From: Paralvinella palmiformis | Lineage: Eukaryota; Annelida; Polychaeta; Terebellida; Alvinellidae | DNA: 64,000 nucleotides | Reading direction: 5' to 3' | Assembly: GCA_025642065.1 (NCBI GenBank) | Contig: JAODUP010000034.1 | Span: forward strand, 820,501-884,500 | In this document: positions 34,563 to 45,751 of the stretch, one piece after another | Layout: each line of letters begins with the position of its first letter | Numbering within the stretch: position 1 is the stretch's first letter | Notes under the pieces: generated by a model | Database searches by the model: none | What the model saw: the letters and a program-made list of their open reading frames with translations, nothing else | Told to the model about the DNA's origin: nothing | Translations under genes and position numbers: made by a program

Positions 34563-36890
34563 GGTATGCAGACATTTAGCCAACGGATACTTAGCCAACA
34601 GACATTTAGCCAATATTTGCAGGGGGGACATTTAGCCATCATTCAAAATTTTCATCTTACATCTACATGTATATTGTTATATTTGTGAGTGTGTATATGC
34701 TCTGTCAATATTATGTTCTCTTTGTGGATGTTGCAAATATAGGCCTATCATTAGATAAGATGTTAGCAACATAATAATTATTGCTGCTTTTTGTACAATT
34801 TGTATATTTATATTAATGTATACTATTTTCTCCGGTATTATACATAAATATAAATAATGATATGTCAGGGTTGTGAGTTTTTTTACACAAGACGTTATTA
34901 ACACCGTTAACTACTTAACTATATATGGTATGTCGGTTATTACTACTTGTATATACGGCAGATAATCTACTAGTCTCAGAATAAACCTCTATCCAATGTT
35001 GACACATACATGTATTGTAATGTTGTTAAGATTTGACTGTATAACCCAGGTGATATATCATAGTTTTAAAGTGTGACTTAATTTTGCCTCAGTATAGAAA
35101 GCCAGTCTGAGTTTAATTTGAAGCAGTGTTACACTTTCTCATGATCATAGTGTTATATCACATTGATACATGTCTGCATGTTGGCTTAAATTATTGAACT
35201 AATACTGTGATTATTATTTGATATCTAGCCTTTAATACTGTATAAAGGTGGAAGATTAGAGAATTCCACGTTGGAACATTTTTACATGTTGCCGTTGGAA
35301 ATAAGAAATGTGCAAAGTGCAAAAAGTGTGATCATCAGCAAGCTAATAATAGTCCACTACACAAAATGTTCAATGGATTCAGTTTCATCAGCATCAAGTG
35401 AGTGAATATTTTCAAACTTTGTAAATATTCACACTAAAGTGCACAATCTTCTATGCAACAGTAAAGCTTTTAGGCTGGTATTCTGCTATAGGATTCTCAG
35501 AGGCAGTGTTGAATTAGACTATTTAACTGTTCAGATAGACAATCTTCATTTTGTGTGCAGAAGAATAATAACTGTCATTATTTTGTTATATTCCCACTAT
35601 TCATGTAGACATTCATGTGTCAAATATTAGGGTCTAGGATAGTTGCTCACCCGGACAGTTGCTCACCAAACAAAATGAAAAAGTGGACACTTGCTCACCA
35701 GTGAATATTTAATGAGGAACAATTAAAAAAAAAAGTAAATGATTTTTAATTCAGAAATATATTTCTTAGTATCATATTACCTATATAATTATTGGGATGA
35801 ATATTACCAATTATTAGGGAATTAAAGTTCAGAGCAACTGTCCGTACTCCAAATATTGAGTAGTGTGCTAATAAAAACGCAGGTATGTGAAAGACACTAT
35901 CAAATAAATGGGTCACCTAGTGCAAATATATCTGGCTTTGTTTACAGTGCTTCTGTTTGGTGTACCTTCAAGTTGACCAGACCATCCCCCAATGACACTA
36001 AACTTCTTTCACCTGGAACCAGTGGCTTCTATAGGCTAGTAGGGTAAAAGGGCCCCAGGGCAATTAGATCTGGCTTCCTTTACAGTGATTCTGTTTTATG
36101 TACAGTCATTATCCGACAAGGTTTGTTGCATGATAATATGTGGGATAAACGAGAATATGATTATCGAGTTCGTGACATACCGGTAGTCTGTGTCACACAT
36201 TTTAAATCATACAGATATACGTCCGTATTTAAGCCAAAATTCAATAACTGTACGCAAGACATGGAATGGCATTGAAGTCATTGAGCATTTTGATATTTGT
36301 TAATTACAAACACTATAAAGAAATACTCGTGTCATTATTTGAGCGATAAATTTAAATGAGATTATTATGGCTCGCTAGGTTTTTTTTCTCTTCTTAAATG
36401 ACTCAATATTTTATTCAAGTATATTTATACTTAGCGCCAAGTTAAGAAATATAAAATATGGAAAGAATATAGATAACACAAACAAATATATTAAAAGTAT
36501 ACGATGTAGGCTTAATAACAGGAATATTGACAATGTACACCTATAGACAACATGTCAAAAATAAAGAATGTATTATATGCAATGTTTGTGTTTTCAAATT
36601 TTAGGGTATGAGACATTTGTTTGTGATCATTACATTCGTACAATGAATTGAATAAAATTCAATTACATACACTATGACGATTGAATATAACAGCTGTGGA
36701 CTATACGTAACATCCGTGTTTGAAGTTTTAGAATATGACACATCACTTTCTGTTTGTTACATTTGTACAATTAATTACAAAAATACAGTTACATACAATG
36801 TTTTGAATGTTGGCTAAATGCCCCCCCCCCCTGCAAATATTGGCTAAATGTCCATTGGCTAAGTGTCCGTTGGCTAAATGTCCCGGATTC
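34563..36890. mobile_element. MULE-like foldback element with 9-bp TSD
   Basis: A 2.3-kb element with complementary ends. The left end (to ~34640) has GACATTTAGCCAACGGATAC and further GACATTTAGCCA repeats, then ATATTTGCAGGGGGGACATT. The right end (36800-36890) carries the same blocks inverted. Perfect 9-bp duplications GTATACATC flank it (34554-34562 and 36891-36899). Long TIRs plus a 9-bp TSD fit a non-autonomous Mutator-like element. The interior holds a second short motif family, GTTGCTCACC, at 35641-35700, and no transposase. Confidence 0.85.
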
Positions 36891-37179
36891 GTATACATCA
36901 TGTGACGTCAATCATTATCGCTCACTCAGCCAACTTGAGACACTGGTAGTACAATATAAGAATCACCGAAAGGCGGAAGTATTAATTTCAAGCGCTTAAT
37001 TTACATTACACTGTTATATAAACATCTTGTGTGTGTGTGTATGTGTGTGTTTGTGTTATAGATGCATGCGTATGCCATTTGGAAGGACCGGATTCCGTAC
37101 TGGATTGTGATCGAACTGTATAACCGCTAACTATTGTAAGATGTTGTATATATACTTCTGATTTAAAAGTGTATGATAT

Positions 37180-37183
<4 letters not shown>

Positions 37184-37237
<54 letters not shown>

Positions 37238-37252
37238 CGTGTGCGTGGGTGC
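37184..37252. repeat. (GT)n(AT)n(GT)n microsatellite
   Basis: GT units pass into about 15 AT units and back into GT. Confidence 0.9.
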
Positions 37253-37629
37253 AATGTGGTTAACAAACGCTGAACTGATCTATTACTAAGTGATGTAACA
37301 TGTTACGGTAGAAGTTCGTATTTTTCGTTATATATAAATGCCATTGAGTGTTCGATGCATGTACTCGTGTTCGATCTGGACGTAGGTATAGCGCTAAATG
37401 TGGCATGGAATTGGAAACGTTACAACATTAATGTAAAGACCTACTTTAAAACGATAGCTTGTTGACGTTGTCGACAAAACCATTAACAGACATTACATGT
37501 ATGAGACCGAGTATTAACTGAGTCAAGGGCATGGTTTAGTAATCGTTGAAGCAGCCTATATCTAGAAGAAAGGCTCCACCATCGTTGCTACGTAGTTTGT
37601 TATCGAGCCAATATTAGAATAATAATAAC

Positions 37630-37669
37630 TATGATGATGATGATGATCATCATCATCATCATCATCATG
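37630..37669. repeat. Palindromic (GAT)n(ATC)n tract
   Basis: A GAT run is immediately followed by its reverse complement, giving a perfect trinucleotide hairpin. A similar switch occurs at about 39522-39561 in an intron of the PH gene. Confidence 0.9.
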
Positions 37670-38190
37670 ACGCCATATACGGCTTTGATGAATGTCGGTT
37701 TAATTAACCGAATAGTAATCTCCGAAAACACAATCGTGCCATTTTGTTATCAATTTAAGTTTATAACTGTTTGTTTATTAACCACGGCTATCGGTAAGCG
37801 GAACCTATGAGGGGGAAATCCCGACTTCCACCTTCAACCCCCCCCCCCCACACACACACCAGAAGATGTGTTGTTATTCAGTACCGAGATATTTATATAT
37901 ATATTATACGATGACTCAGTCAGTGTCAGTGGTTAGCCCGGCTAGCTTGTTGGTTGACTGACTATTAAAGAGAGTTAAGACTAGTCGTGTCGCGTTATTT
38001 AGAACGTGAGTCTTTATTGGTCGGGTCGTGTCTGTCTGTCTGTCGGTCGGTTCGCTCAATTTGGTTCTCTCTCTCTCTCTCACTCTCTCTTTAATTACCG
38101 CTGTGTGTCGCTGTCGTCGTAAGTTAGCCGATATTATCAGTGTAAGGCTGGCCGTGTAGGATTAATGTCCATCGTGTTACAGCGGAGAAA

Positions 38191-38368
38191 ATGGCCAGCA
38201 TAGAGTCGAAGGAACCGGGGCCGAAGTTCCAGGGAAGTCTTGATAAACAGGGCCGTATGCCAAGAACCTGGAAGAAGTATTGGTTCATTCTGAAAGACGA
38301 CGAACTGACATATGTCAAGAACCAAGACAAGGTGAGTAGGAAGTAAAAAGATCATATATACACAACAG

Positions 38369-38400
<32 letters not shown>

Positions 38401-39321
38401 TTTGCATTGCGATTACACGTGTGTGTGTGTATATTTGGGGAAAATATTAAGCATTTATAACCGATATGCGTTTGTGGTCGATTGTTACGTGTTATAATGT
38501 CGTCTCTAATTTTAGCGAGATAACTTCATGACTATATTTCTAGCTGATGCGCATCCGTACTTATGTGAGCACGAGAACACGTTTACACACCAATTAGAAC
38601 GAACACTACAATTAACTAACATTAGTCATCATTTGCCAATAATGTTTGTTGTACGTATGTTACAGAGTAATCCACGCTGAGCGTACTGTGACACTATTTC
38701 AATCATGTGATATAAACACTCATATAATTAACTGAATCATAACGTGGGCCTGAATCGTGAATTGATATAATTATATATCATATAAATATGGCCTCATTAA
38801 TATCATGTTAAAATTCAAAAGTTGGTGAAAATTATAATGAGTTACCAAACGCTTGTTCACAGTTGGTCCGGAAAAAAACATGTTTTTGTCTGGCGTGTGG
38901 AATTATTTCATACTAATGTCACGTATTTACGTGATGCGAAATACGCCACACTTTATAGTAGTACTAAATTACTAATTTGTCCTTCAGTTAGAGAGTATAT
39001 TAAATAATGGTTAAATGCGGCATACATAACTATCTTTCCGAGAATTCACGCGTTCCCACATTAAATTCGGCATGAAACCGTCGAAATGTACCCCCACACA
39101 CACACACACACGCACACACACACGCACACCGTCGATCAATGTTTAGCTGCAATGACAGCCTGCTACATACTTCCTGTTAGAGAATATGGTTTCTGATTAT
39201 ATGTAAGTTATGGCAAATAGAACATCTCTTATTACAAGTTCCAAAGATCATTTACTTAACGTGAACAACATGGATAACAAGGAAGGTTTTACACTGACGC
39301 GTCACGATAAAACACATGGGA

Positions 39322-39360
<39 letters not shown>

Positions 39361-40095
39361 ATACAAATATTTGGAGTGTAGCCACTTCTTAAAATAAACA
39401 TATTGATCAAATTGAATTCAGGATATCGTGAATTCCAGGAAACGTATTATCTAGCATTACAGATAACAAAACAATATTAGACTTAGGAAAATCACAAGAT
39501 TCTATATATTATCTCCATTATAATGATGATGATTATCATCATCATCATCATCATCATCATCGTGTTTTAATCATCATCCCCACGGTCATCATCATTGCGA
39601 TCACTCTTACAGCATCAGGATGTTAGCATGGTCGTATCAGAAATATGTTAATGTTAATTGCAGACGATCAACAATAGCCAGATCGATATGTCCACAGTTC
39701 AGACGGTGCGAAGTATTAACGGCAAATATGGCTATCCGTTCGAGGTTGTCACCAAAAACAAGACGCATTACTTGGTAAGGGAGATAAATATAAATAACAA
39801 TTGTTAACATAATTCACTGTTTAATCCACCGACCTCGTTGGGTAGATCAGCAATGTTGTTATTGATTAGATAAGAGTTACACTGTTGCCTTTTAACAGAA
39901 ATGTTGCTGGTTAGAGAGAAAAAAAATAACTATCGATTTTGTATTTTGTACACTTGCAAATATATACATGTATATCGATATATTACACGTAACCATAAAT
40001 ATTTTAACATAGATAAATTGAAGTTAGTTTATTTTAAAACTATTTTCAACTTTTTGGTGATTATGTATTACGGATGATGTGTGCGTGTGTCTACG

Positions 40096-40143
<48 letters not shown>

Positions 40144-40193
40144 TGTGTGTGCGTGCGTGCCCCCTCTCTCTCTCTGTGTATGTGTGTGCGTGC

Positions 40194-40233
<40 letters not shown>

Positions 40234-40444
40234 TCAGAGTCTGTTATACGATATCGTTTCAGAGTGCTGTGTCCATTCAGCTGAGAGATAAATGGATTAA
40301 AGTATTACACGACTCTATGGCTTGGTGTGGCAGACGATCTTCATCATCAACATCATCAACATCATCAACATCAAGACTCTCCAGCACCAACAACCCATCG
40401 TCCAGAGGAAGCTGGTACGTCTGATTTACCTGGACACAGACGCG

Positions 40445-40518
<74 letters not shown>

Positions 40519-41677
40519 GACGCATAGACAGATGGGCAGACAGACTGACAGGCAGATAGATACCGGAACAGACAGGCACAAACAAAAACACCAACTAGAA
40601 CAAAAACTAGCATACAAACAACTACATGCACACGCGAGCGCACGGGCGCGCACACACACACATATTGACGCTTGAACGCGTGCATGCTCACAAATAGACG
40701 AACATATTATGTGTGATATATTTGTATTTATTTTACAATCCTTCAGTAATTCGGTGCGAGATGAACCCTATTCTGGCGTCCCAATGTCACCATCGTCGCG
40801 TTCTGACCATCGCTCGAGCGGCTACGGCTCTACGACGAGCAGACTGTCGGACTTGGTCAATGGTCGGAACCAATCGCCGAGCAGAGACTCCGGCGCCGAG
40901 GACGTTATGTGTGCCAATCCGAACCACGCGCCGATGACGATGATGCGATCCCGACACGAAGAGCTGAGACGCGTCTCCGCGCCGCTCCAGTCTGAGTACA
41001 TGATCGCGCCGATCAACTCCTGCACGAGCGGCGATTACGAATCGGTTTTTATGCCGGAAGACTTCAAACTGACCTGTTTAGAAGACGGATACGCCAACGT
41101 CAACAAGAAGAAAGCACATTCGGATCAGTCGAACGCCAACGACCAATACGCCTCGGTGCACGAGTCGGCCAACATCTCCATATCGCATATAGTACAGGGC
41201 TACGCCAACGTCAAGCGGAACACTGGGCCAAAACCGGATCAGAACGTGCCCGAAGAGGACGGGGTAAGATATGATGACGTTTTTGACCCCGATAGAACCC
41301 GTAGTACGTCGTCGGTGGTGATGCGTCGGAGTGCCGTATCCCAGAGCAGCCATCCCGATTATTCGGACGTTCGTTGCGAGGAAGAACAACAGAGGAACAA
41401 CAGTTCAGCATCTTATTTATCAGATAACCATTCGTCGGCCGTGGAACGAGATTCCGGATCGAACGCCGAGGTGTTCAAGCTGTCCAACTTCGCACCGATT
41501 GGAGATCTTCCGCACGCGCGGCTGGAATTAATGCACAAGACGAGTTTCGATGATATCCGCCAGTTCTTGGCTAGTAATCGGGGACCAACTGAATATTACC
41601 CGGCAGTCAATCGTAATGAACTCGATGGTCGATACGTGAAGGTACTCAAAGAGTACCTAGCTACTCGGTGCTACTAA
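38191..41677 (+). CDS. PH-domain docking/adaptor-like protein with eight YxxV motifs
   Basis: Four coding exons: 38191-38331, 39664-39774, 40263-40414, 40747-41677 (444 aa), all with GT-AG introns. Residues ~10-115 form a pleckstrin-homology domain: FQGSLDKQGRMPRTWKKYWF (beta1-beta2 with basic residues), YVKNQDK, then the C-terminal helix RDKWIKVLHDSM with the invariant Trp. Ser/Thr-rich sequence follows, then a disordered tail. The tail has tyrosine motifs YSGV (~143), YESV (232), YANV (250), YASV (269), YANV (287), YDDV (310), YSDV (340) and YVKV near the C-terminus. The two YANV fit the Grb2 SH2 consensus pYxN. The layout suggests a membrane-recruited phosphotyrosine scaffold of the GAB/DOK/IRS kind, but no PTB, SH2 or named-family signature was found. 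The gene converges with the SLC10-like gene. Confidence 0.85.
40099..40231. repeat. Repeated (CT)n(GT)n blocks just before exon 3 of the PH gene
   Basis: Three successive CT-then-GT arrays end about 30 bp before the acceptor at 40262, so they overlap the likely branch-point and polypyrimidine zone. Confidence 0.85.
40444..40518. repeat. (GACA)n array in intron 3 of the PH gene
   Basis: About 18 tetranucleotide units, starting about 30 bp after the donor at 40415. Frames open through it (TDRQ, CLSV) are artefacts. Confidence 0.9.
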
Positions 41678-41881
41678 ACACCTCAAAGTAAACAAATTCC
41701 GCCTAACAACAGCATTATCTCAGCTCTGATGCTTTCTTGATTGTATGCAGACCAGTTTATATGTTGAAAATATATTTATAATCATATTTTACTAAAATAG
41801 TGTGTGTGTGTGTGTGAGTATTTTGTAACGAATATGTATGTCTTAAGCTGTTTCACGCAGTTAATATTAGGCAACTCTGTG

Positions 41882-41887
41882 AATAAA
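41882..41887 (+). promoter_or_regulatory. Candidate polyadenylation signal of the PH gene
   Basis: AATAAA about 205 bp after the stop codon. Confidence 0.45.
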
Positions 41888-42363
41888 TACAAGCCTACAA
41901 GTGAACATGTGTTTACTTATTATTATAAACATGTTTATGCATGTATGTGTTTATGCAAATATGTATACAAACAGAGGGAATATATAGAGACAGGGACACC
42001 AATCATATGTAGCCCACAACAGAGATGACACACACCCAGAGGAATCCAAACTGGGAGCGCCCCCAGCTGACTAACCGGAAAAACTAATACGCTTGACATG
42101 TTCAAATTTCTTTTATTAAGTTGAATTATATTGCGCAATTATATTGTTTACTATTATGTAACAAATAACCTAGATGATGATGATGATGATGATGATGATG
42201 ACGGCTGAAACTGGCCGACATTGTATAGAGATAACATTATGGATATCGAATGTCTATTATGGCTAGCTCTCGTGTCATCCTGTCGTCATTTGACATTCCT
42301 GGAGTCCACATTATAACTGAATTTATGATACGATAATCATACCGTTTCGTCGGCTGTTGTATA

Positions 42364-42697
42364 CAGGGCCGTCTTAACACATGGGCACGCTGGGCACTCG
42401 CCCACGGGCCCGACGAGCATACAGGGGCCCCCCATGCTAATCCATTCAGGTTGTGACTTGCTGTCAATAAATAACTACTATGCTATACTAAACTATAAGT
42501 ATATGTTACTATATTACAAGTGGACAGTGGCATTCGCATCCGATGTAATATCAAGGTCACCTCTGTAACCTCACGGGGCATGTATGTGTACGGATCTGGA
42601 CCATTTACATTTTTTTCCCTGTGGGTGATTGTATAGGATGGGGCTCCGGTGCACTAGTTGGCCCCCGGGGGCCAATAATGCGGTTAATATGGCCCTG
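42364..42697. mobile_element. hAT MITE with perfect 8-bp TSD
   Basis: 334 bp, starting CAGGGCCGTCTTAAC and ending GGTTAATATGGCCCTG. It is flanked on both sides by GTTGTATA (42356-42363 and 42698-42705). The 8-bp duplication and CAGGG termini are hAT hallmarks. No coding capacity. Confidence 0.93.
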
Positions 42698-42722
42698 GTT
42701 GTATATATTTGATGTTGTTGTT

Positions 42723-44032
42723 CTACTTGAAGTAGTTGAACTCTCGGTGTTTCTCCGTCGAATTATTCAGTCTCTTCAGCGATCCCACTTGGCAATTATT
42801 TATCTTACACATACTGAACTTTGCTCCCGGCATAACTCCCAATTTTAACATATCGTAGCTGATACAAACCGAATCGCGTTCAAACTGTTCCTGTAGCTCG
42901 GTGTTAAACAGATTATTATATGATCCCGAATCGTCCGGATTACTACTATCCGGCAATACTTCTTCTTCGGCGGAGCCATCCCCGGAAATCCGACTCGCAT
43001 TCTCCGAACTGCTGGCGAGTATATTTCGTCCACTTTCCACAAATCGGAAACTTCGTGTTCCGGTTGTTGCCAGCGAGCTGTTATCTTCCGACGGTTCCTC
43101 GCCGTGTTTATCCGACGCTTCCTCGCCGTGTTTATCCGACGGTTCCTCGCCGTGTTTATCCGACGGTTCCTCGCCGTGTTTATTCGACGGTTCCTCGCCG
43201 CGTTCATCCTTGGACCGTTCGGAGCCGACCGATAGGTTAGAGCCATCGTGCTGGGATCGGAAAGGGCGCGAGTCGTGTCTCTTGAATGAGATCTCTCCCG
43301 ATTTGATCATGTTCCTCACGATCTGTTCGGCGACGGACGGGAGTTTGTCGGGGAGCGGGCGAGCGTCGTGCATCGAGCGATAACAAGGGGAGACGAGCCA
43401 GAAGATTAGATGGATGATGTACAACATGTACATGAAACACAGAGAGGAGAGCTCAAAACAGACGATCCCCGTATTCATGGCGCCGGCCCGAGCCTTCCCA
43501 TAAGAGCCGTGCTGGGTGACCGCAACCAACAGGGTGTTCTGTAAGGCGGCCACCGATACGACGGTTTTACTGGCCGAAAGATGTCGCCTCGTCGGCATCA
43601 TGGCGACGCTTCCGGCCAAGAAGCCAGCCGATGGCAACGCTAAAGATGCGACGATCAGGTTCGACGTTATTAGCGGCCATACTGTCCATAGGCCGTAGAC
43701 TGTGACGGTGAAGACGGCCATCGTCAATATCAGGCACGTCGTGTGAATTCCGACATCCAGACGCCGGCTTGACTTATCGAAGCATCTCTGGATCGCAGCT
43801 CCGGCCACCAGGGGCAGACATACGGCGGCCAGAGTTCCTCCAAGCTGGTAAAATGGCAACGAAATCTCCTCGTATGAGTCGGAAATCAAAAACCGATAAA
43901 CCAACAGCCAGAGGGGCATACTTACTGAAATAAAGGTTAAGCATAATATGGTTAATTAAGGCATGCACGCACGCATGCACGGATTCACACTTATCAGTAT
44001 ATATCAATTAGCAGACACACGCATACACATAT

Positions 44033-44091
<59 letters not shown>

Positions 44092-45217
44092 AACTTACTG
44101 GCAATTATAAGGTCCGACACAAAAATAGGGAGAACGATGAAATAAGATGTTTAAGGATGCTAGAAGAGATCGTTATACTTCCGTGACGGTTGGATTGTTG
44201 TACCTGTTCTAATTTGCATTTCAGATAAAACTTATATATATATAGTTTACACCTACCAAACGCGACTGATGTTTGCAGTATGAGTAAGACAAGTGCTAAT
44301 TCCAGATGACCATGTTGTAGGACTGAGAACATGGGACTCAGTAAACCTGTTGATGAGCTACCTATTAATAACAGACAAAGTGCATCACTCGGGTCCAGAG
44401 GCAGACCAAAGGCCAAGCCTACAGAGATCTGTAAACATCAAATAAACGAAGATTTGTAGAAGTTATGAGTTTTTTGTCATTGCAATCCCCCCCTCTCTTT
44501 CTCTCTCTCCACACACACTCGTACACACACGCGCGCATGCATGCACACACACACGCACACACACATACATGCACACGCACACACTCTTACCAAAGGTATA
44601 AGTATCGACTGGCATAACAAACCAGTCAACAGAGGACGCGGCTTGACAAAAACTTCCCGTATAGCATCCTTATCAATATTAAATCCCAACAAGAGAAGTG
44701 TTAGCAACTCGGATGTAGACAACACATATAAGAAGATGTTATGCAGTAGATTAACCTCATTAACCACTTTAACCAGATATAATCCATTCACTTCTCCAAC
44801 GATTGTTACATTATCCTCTAACGTGGTAAAATTGATCGTCACCCGACCTTGGCTGACGCCTCTAATTTCAATCACCGTTTGACCCACAAATCGAACATCC
44901 CGATCAATTAGTTCTATCACAGTATTGTTATCAACAGTGCGCACCAGTGATGTGGATCCGATGTGGATAGCATCACAGCCTTCTCCAGATACCGACAGTC
45001 GAAGAACCACCGAAGTACAATTCTCCACCGTCACTTCTAATCTCGATGTTTCACCAACCAAAATATCCAGTTCTCCGTAAGGGTGGAAGGATATCTTACC
45101 ATCCTGGCAGCAAGAAGTCGCTGATATAACCGCAGCAAGAGTAATCGCCAGACAGATAAAACCGGAGTTGAAAGTTCGATTGGTTTTTGACAACGTTCGT
45201 CCTCTATGAAGGATCAT
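42723..45217 (-). CDS. SLC10A3/A5-like: SLC10-like (bile-acid symporter family) membrane protein
   Basis: Three exons on the minus strand: 45217-44591, 44428-44257, 43924-42723 (666 aa). The Met at 45217 precedes a signal segment (FICLAITLAAVISATSC); an upstream in-frame Met at 45295 is less likely. An N-terminal extracellular beta-rich region of ~150 aa resembles the extended N-terminus of SLC10A3/A5. Multiple membrane helices follow, including ISVGLAFGLPLDPSDALCLL, SMPLWLLVYRF and LALPSAGFLAGSVA. The motif region that normally reads CCPGG-x2-SN…GDM is GSSSTGLLSP…HGH here, so Na+-coupled bile-acid transport is doubtful. The long cytoplasmic tail contains 9-residue GEEPSDKH-type repeats. Intron 1 is only 162 bp and mostly GT/GA repeat. 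Confidence 0.8.
43074..43210 (-). repeat. 27-bp coding repeat in the SLC10-like tail
   Basis: About five in-frame 27-bp units encode GEEPSNKH/GEEPSDKH/GEEASDKH plus a divergent sixth. The repeat is acidic, in the predicted cytoplasmic C-terminus, and likely length-polymorphic. Confidence 0.9.
44030..44091. repeat. (ATT)n microsatellite in intron 2 of the SLC10-like gene
   Basis: About 18 ATT units. Confidence 0.9.
44484..44590. repeat. GT/GA-rich tract starting at the intron-1 donor of the SLC10-like gene
   Basis: On the coding (minus) strand the donor GTAAGAGTGTGTGCG runs straight into GT repeats and then GA repeats, filling most of the intron. Confidence 0.85.
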
Positions 45218-45683
45218 GATTAGCTTTCCACGGGGTACTGGATCCGTTGTTATTCCTAGGAATACTTTGTGGAGTGGGAAGGTTGGCTGACCCACTTCGA
45301 TTTAATGACGGCTCGGTGACGTTAGAACGTACGTGTGCCAGTTGTCGACGTCGACCAATGGGACGTTGGTAAGGCCACCGCGGAGCAACAGAGGGTCGAC
45401 ACGAGAAGGATATTAATTCTGTACACGATGACTTCCATCCTACTACCCGTCGTGACTTGAACCGCTCGGAGCTGGCCATCACATCAAACACCTGGCTAAT
45501 TGTTGTCGTCATCGTTGTCATCGTTGTCATCATCATCATCATCATCATCATCATATCGTTAGAGGACGGCGAAGATAAATGAATTGCTCGTGAGGAGAAG
45601 GCGACCCAGTTAGTGGACAGATGACCAGTAATGGCGCTGTGGCACGAATCGTCTTCCTCTCGCGAATAAAGAGTAAAAAACAA

Positions 45684-45719
45684 ACACACACACACACACA
45701 CACATACATACATACATAC

Positions 45720-45750
<31 letters not shown>

Positions 45751-45751
45751 C
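45684..45751. repeat. (CA)n(CATA)n(GA)n compound microsatellite
   Basis: About 12 CA units, then CATA units, then about 14 GA units, roughly 470 bp upstream of the SLC10-like start codon. Confidence 0.9.

Noticed and set aside
40079..40691. Several overlapping frames rich in Cys/Val/Leu/Ser or TDRQ repeats
   Set aside because: They are translations of CT, GT and GACA microsatellites inside introns of the PH gene.
42901..43383. 160-codon plus-strand frame with PCLSDGSS repeats
   Set aside because: It is the antisense shadow of the SLC10-like C-terminal repeats.
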